Positions 62,546-64,000 of a stretch of DNA of 64,000 nt are shown here, in pieces; within the stretch, counting starts at the first letter, position 1, and each line of letters begins with the position of its first letter. The position numbers and the translations under genes are program-made. The notes under the pieces were generated by a model. It was not told the DNA's origin. It made no database searches and worked only from the letters and a program-made list of their open reading frames with translations. Source of the DNA: JAABSX01 sp964480455. Its GTDB lineage: Bacteria > Bacteroidota > Bacteroidia > Cytophagales > Microscillaceae. The stretch is taken from NCBI GenBank assembly GCA_964480455.1, contig CAYZQI010000001.1, forward strand, positions 39,313 through 103,312, given 5' to 3'.

Positions 62546-64000
62546 ATGCTAACTAAAAATGACTTTTTATGGATAATCTTTTCAGTTTTAAGCACCCTTG
62601 GTAGCCCCCTAAGTTTTGCGCAAATACAGCCTATCAGCGGTGAAGTCTATTTTAAAGATGGTACTAGCCCAATAAGTTACCTAAAAGTTGTACTTAAATC
62701 TCAAAACTCACTGATTACCATTACAGATGAAAATGGAAATTTCCGCCTCAATATCCCCGACAGTACACGCCTGAGCTATCCTGTTGAGTTGATTCTCATT
62801 CCTCCTCAACATATTACTAAGAATCAAATCAATGTAAAACTCAAAAGAGAGGAAATACTACACAAAATTGTGATTCCATTTGATAAACCCCTCATCACCA
62901 AAGAATTAACCACCTCCCTAGAAACTGAAAAAATCAAAAATGAGGCAAAAAGTCTGAGCAAAGACAGCAGCAAACAACAAAATACGTCCATCGCCGATAC
63001 ACAAAACCTTTTGAAGGATAGCCTTAGTGCAGAAAGTATTGCATTAAGACAAGAAGAAGAAGAAAAAAAGGCTGAAAACCTCCACGATACGCAGTACAAC
63101 ACACAAATAAGTGCTAAGGATACTTTTTCACTTAAAAACTATCAGATGGAGTTCAAAAGAATTGCTGAAAAAATACGATTAGAAAAAGACTTGCTGCAAA
63201 AAAATGACCAAGAAATCAAACAAGGGCTTAATAACCTACTCAGACAACTTAGCCAAAGCCAAGAAATCAAACCCGAAGAGAGAGACAGCCTTAAAAAATA
63301 TGTGCTTGTATTAGAAGAATATCTCAATGAATATGCCGCTACTTTTGAAGCAAACCAAAAAGAACTCAGAGCAGCATTGCAAGAGGTGAAAAATATTCTC
63401 TTTGAGCAAGAATACAGAATCAGACGCAACCGAATTACCATTATTACCTTGCTAGGGGTCATTTTAGGACTCGCATTGCTGAGCTATGTTTTTTTTCAGG
63501 TAAATAAAAGGGTCAGAAAACAACGCGAAGAACTTGCCTACCGTGTAGATAAAATCAACAAACAAAAAGAAGAAATAGAGCAACAAAAAACCCGTATCTT
63601 AGCCCAAAACCAAGACCTTGCAGAGAAAAGCGAAGCATTACGCCAAGCCTACAACCAAATCACAGATTCATTGGTCTATGCCGAGCGTATTCAACAGGCT
63701 TTCTTGGGCAACTCAGTAAAGCTAGAGCAGAGCTTCCCTCAGAGTATGGTCTTCTTAAAACCAAGAGATATTGTCAGTGGCGACTTTTACTGGCTGCACG
63801 AAGTAGGCTACTTGCAAATTCTTGCTGTCATAGATTGCACAGGACACGGCGTGCCTGGCGCCTTTATGACCATCTTAGCACACGATATTCTTAACTTAAT
63901 AGTAAAAGAAAAACAAATTACTGACCCTGCCGAGATTCTCTTACAACTAGACTACCAACTGCAGCAAGCACTCCAAAAAGAACAAAACCAACAATCTGCT
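62546..64000 (+). CDS. SpoIIE-family (PP2C-type) phosphatase with membrane anchor, cut by window end
   Basis: 485 residues visible, no stop reached. Signal peptide (IIFSVLSTLGSPLSFAQ) then a carboxypeptidase-regulatory-like beta domain (ISGEVYFKDGTSPISYLKVV ... TDENGNFRLNI, near 28-75). A long charged helical region follows, then a membrane helix near 298-318 (ITIITLLGVILGLALLSYVFF) and a coiled coil (320-375). The cytosolic phosphatase domain begins VYAERIQQAFLGN; metal-binding motifs PRDIVSGDFYW (near 405) and IDCTGHGVPGAFMTILA (near 429) are present. Bacteroidota proteins of this layout dephosphorylate anti-sigma or partner proteins. The preceding sensor-like gene is a plausible partner. 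Confidence 0.9.
   Translation, partial: MLTKNDFLWIIFSVLSTLGSPLSFAQIQPISGEVYFKDGTSPISYLKVVLKSQNSLITITDENGNFRLNIPDSTRLSYPVELILIPPQHITKNQINVKLKREEILHKIVIPFDKPLITKELTTSLETEKIKNEAKSLSKDSSKQQNTSIADTQNLLKDSLSAESIALRQEEEEKKAENLHDTQYNTQISAKDTFSLKNYQMEFKRIAEKIRLEKDLLQKNDQEIKQGLNNLLRQLSQSQEIKPEERDSLKKYVLVLEEYLNEYAATFEANQKELRAALQEVKNILFEQEYRIRRNRITIITLLGVILGLALLSYVFFQVNKRVRKQREELAYRVDKINKQKEEIEQQKTRILAQNQDLAEKSEALRQAYNQITDSLVYAERIQQAFLGNSVKLEQSFPQSMVFLKPRDIVSGDFYWLHEVGYLQILAVIDCTGHGVPGAFMTILAHDILNLIVKEKQITDPAEILLQLDYQLQQALQKEQNQQSA

Overview
The window (about 37-40% G+C by eye) reads as the chromosome of a Bacteroidota bacterium, most likely a Cytophagales-type gliding or flexing relative. Signs of this are the short 288-aa primary sigma factor, promoters of the TTTG-N19-TAnnTTTG type, an FtsZ with a long tail ending in a PAYLRR-like peptide, DUF4199 and DUF4139 proteins, RteC-like and SAM-like tyrosine-recombinase element genes, and a carboxypeptidase-regulatory domain with a SusC-style plug box. 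Genus cannot be fixed from the sequence. One 100-N scaffold gap lies inside a tRNA-Phe pair.

Region 1 (0.2-10.6 kb, + strand) is a defence locus: Eco57I-type DNA adenine methyltransferase, DarT/DarG (DNA ADP-ribosyltransferase toxin and macrodomain antitoxin), a fused phospholipase-D/SNF2 helicase, and a 492-aa protein that looks like a PIN nuclease split by a large insertion. Three 33-bp perfect palindromes of one family lie here, two of them in frame inside the methyltransferase.

Region 2 (10.7-17.9 kb, - strand) is an integrated element ending at the 3' end of mnmE: tyrosine integrase, two HTH/excisionase-like proteins, an RteC-like protein, a coiled-coil membrane protein and a TOPRIM/VapE-type primase-helicase. 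Directly 3' of the primase gene is a 250-bp iteron array bounded by 22-bp inverted repeats, like the ori position in phage satellites. A promoter-plus-terminator pair on the opposite strand predicts a ~67-nt RNA antisense to the primase leader. The defence locus may be cargo of this element, but no left attachment site is visible.

Region 3 (18-64 kb) is mostly core chromosome: mnmE, a ViaA-like VWA protein, an SGNH/MBOAT acyl-transfer pair, murC-ftsQ-ftsA-ftsZ, glycosyltransferases, a solitary sufB, an ECF sigma/anti-sigma pair, LD-carboxypeptidase, tRNA-Phe, an HdrC/HdrB-like Fe-S pair, a BtaA-like lipid enzyme, an ABC ATPase, rpoD, clpS, an SSS symporter, a LacI regulator, DUF779 and DCC proteins, ftsL-ftsI (apart from the other division genes), and a degenerate TPR histidine kinase followed by a SpoIIE-type phosphatase cut by the window end.

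The intergenic spaces of Region 3 hold several miniature mobile elements that appear not to be described: a 119-123-bp family with four copies and 7-8-bp target duplications, a 227-bp element flanked by TTGTAA, an 88-bp element flanked by GTGGTATA, and a ~103-bp repeat with two copies. One copy sits inside the murC-ftsQ spacer and one between ftsZ and its terminator. Two decayed genes are visible, a chagasin-like inhibitor with three nonsense codons and a short fragment near 44.7 kb.
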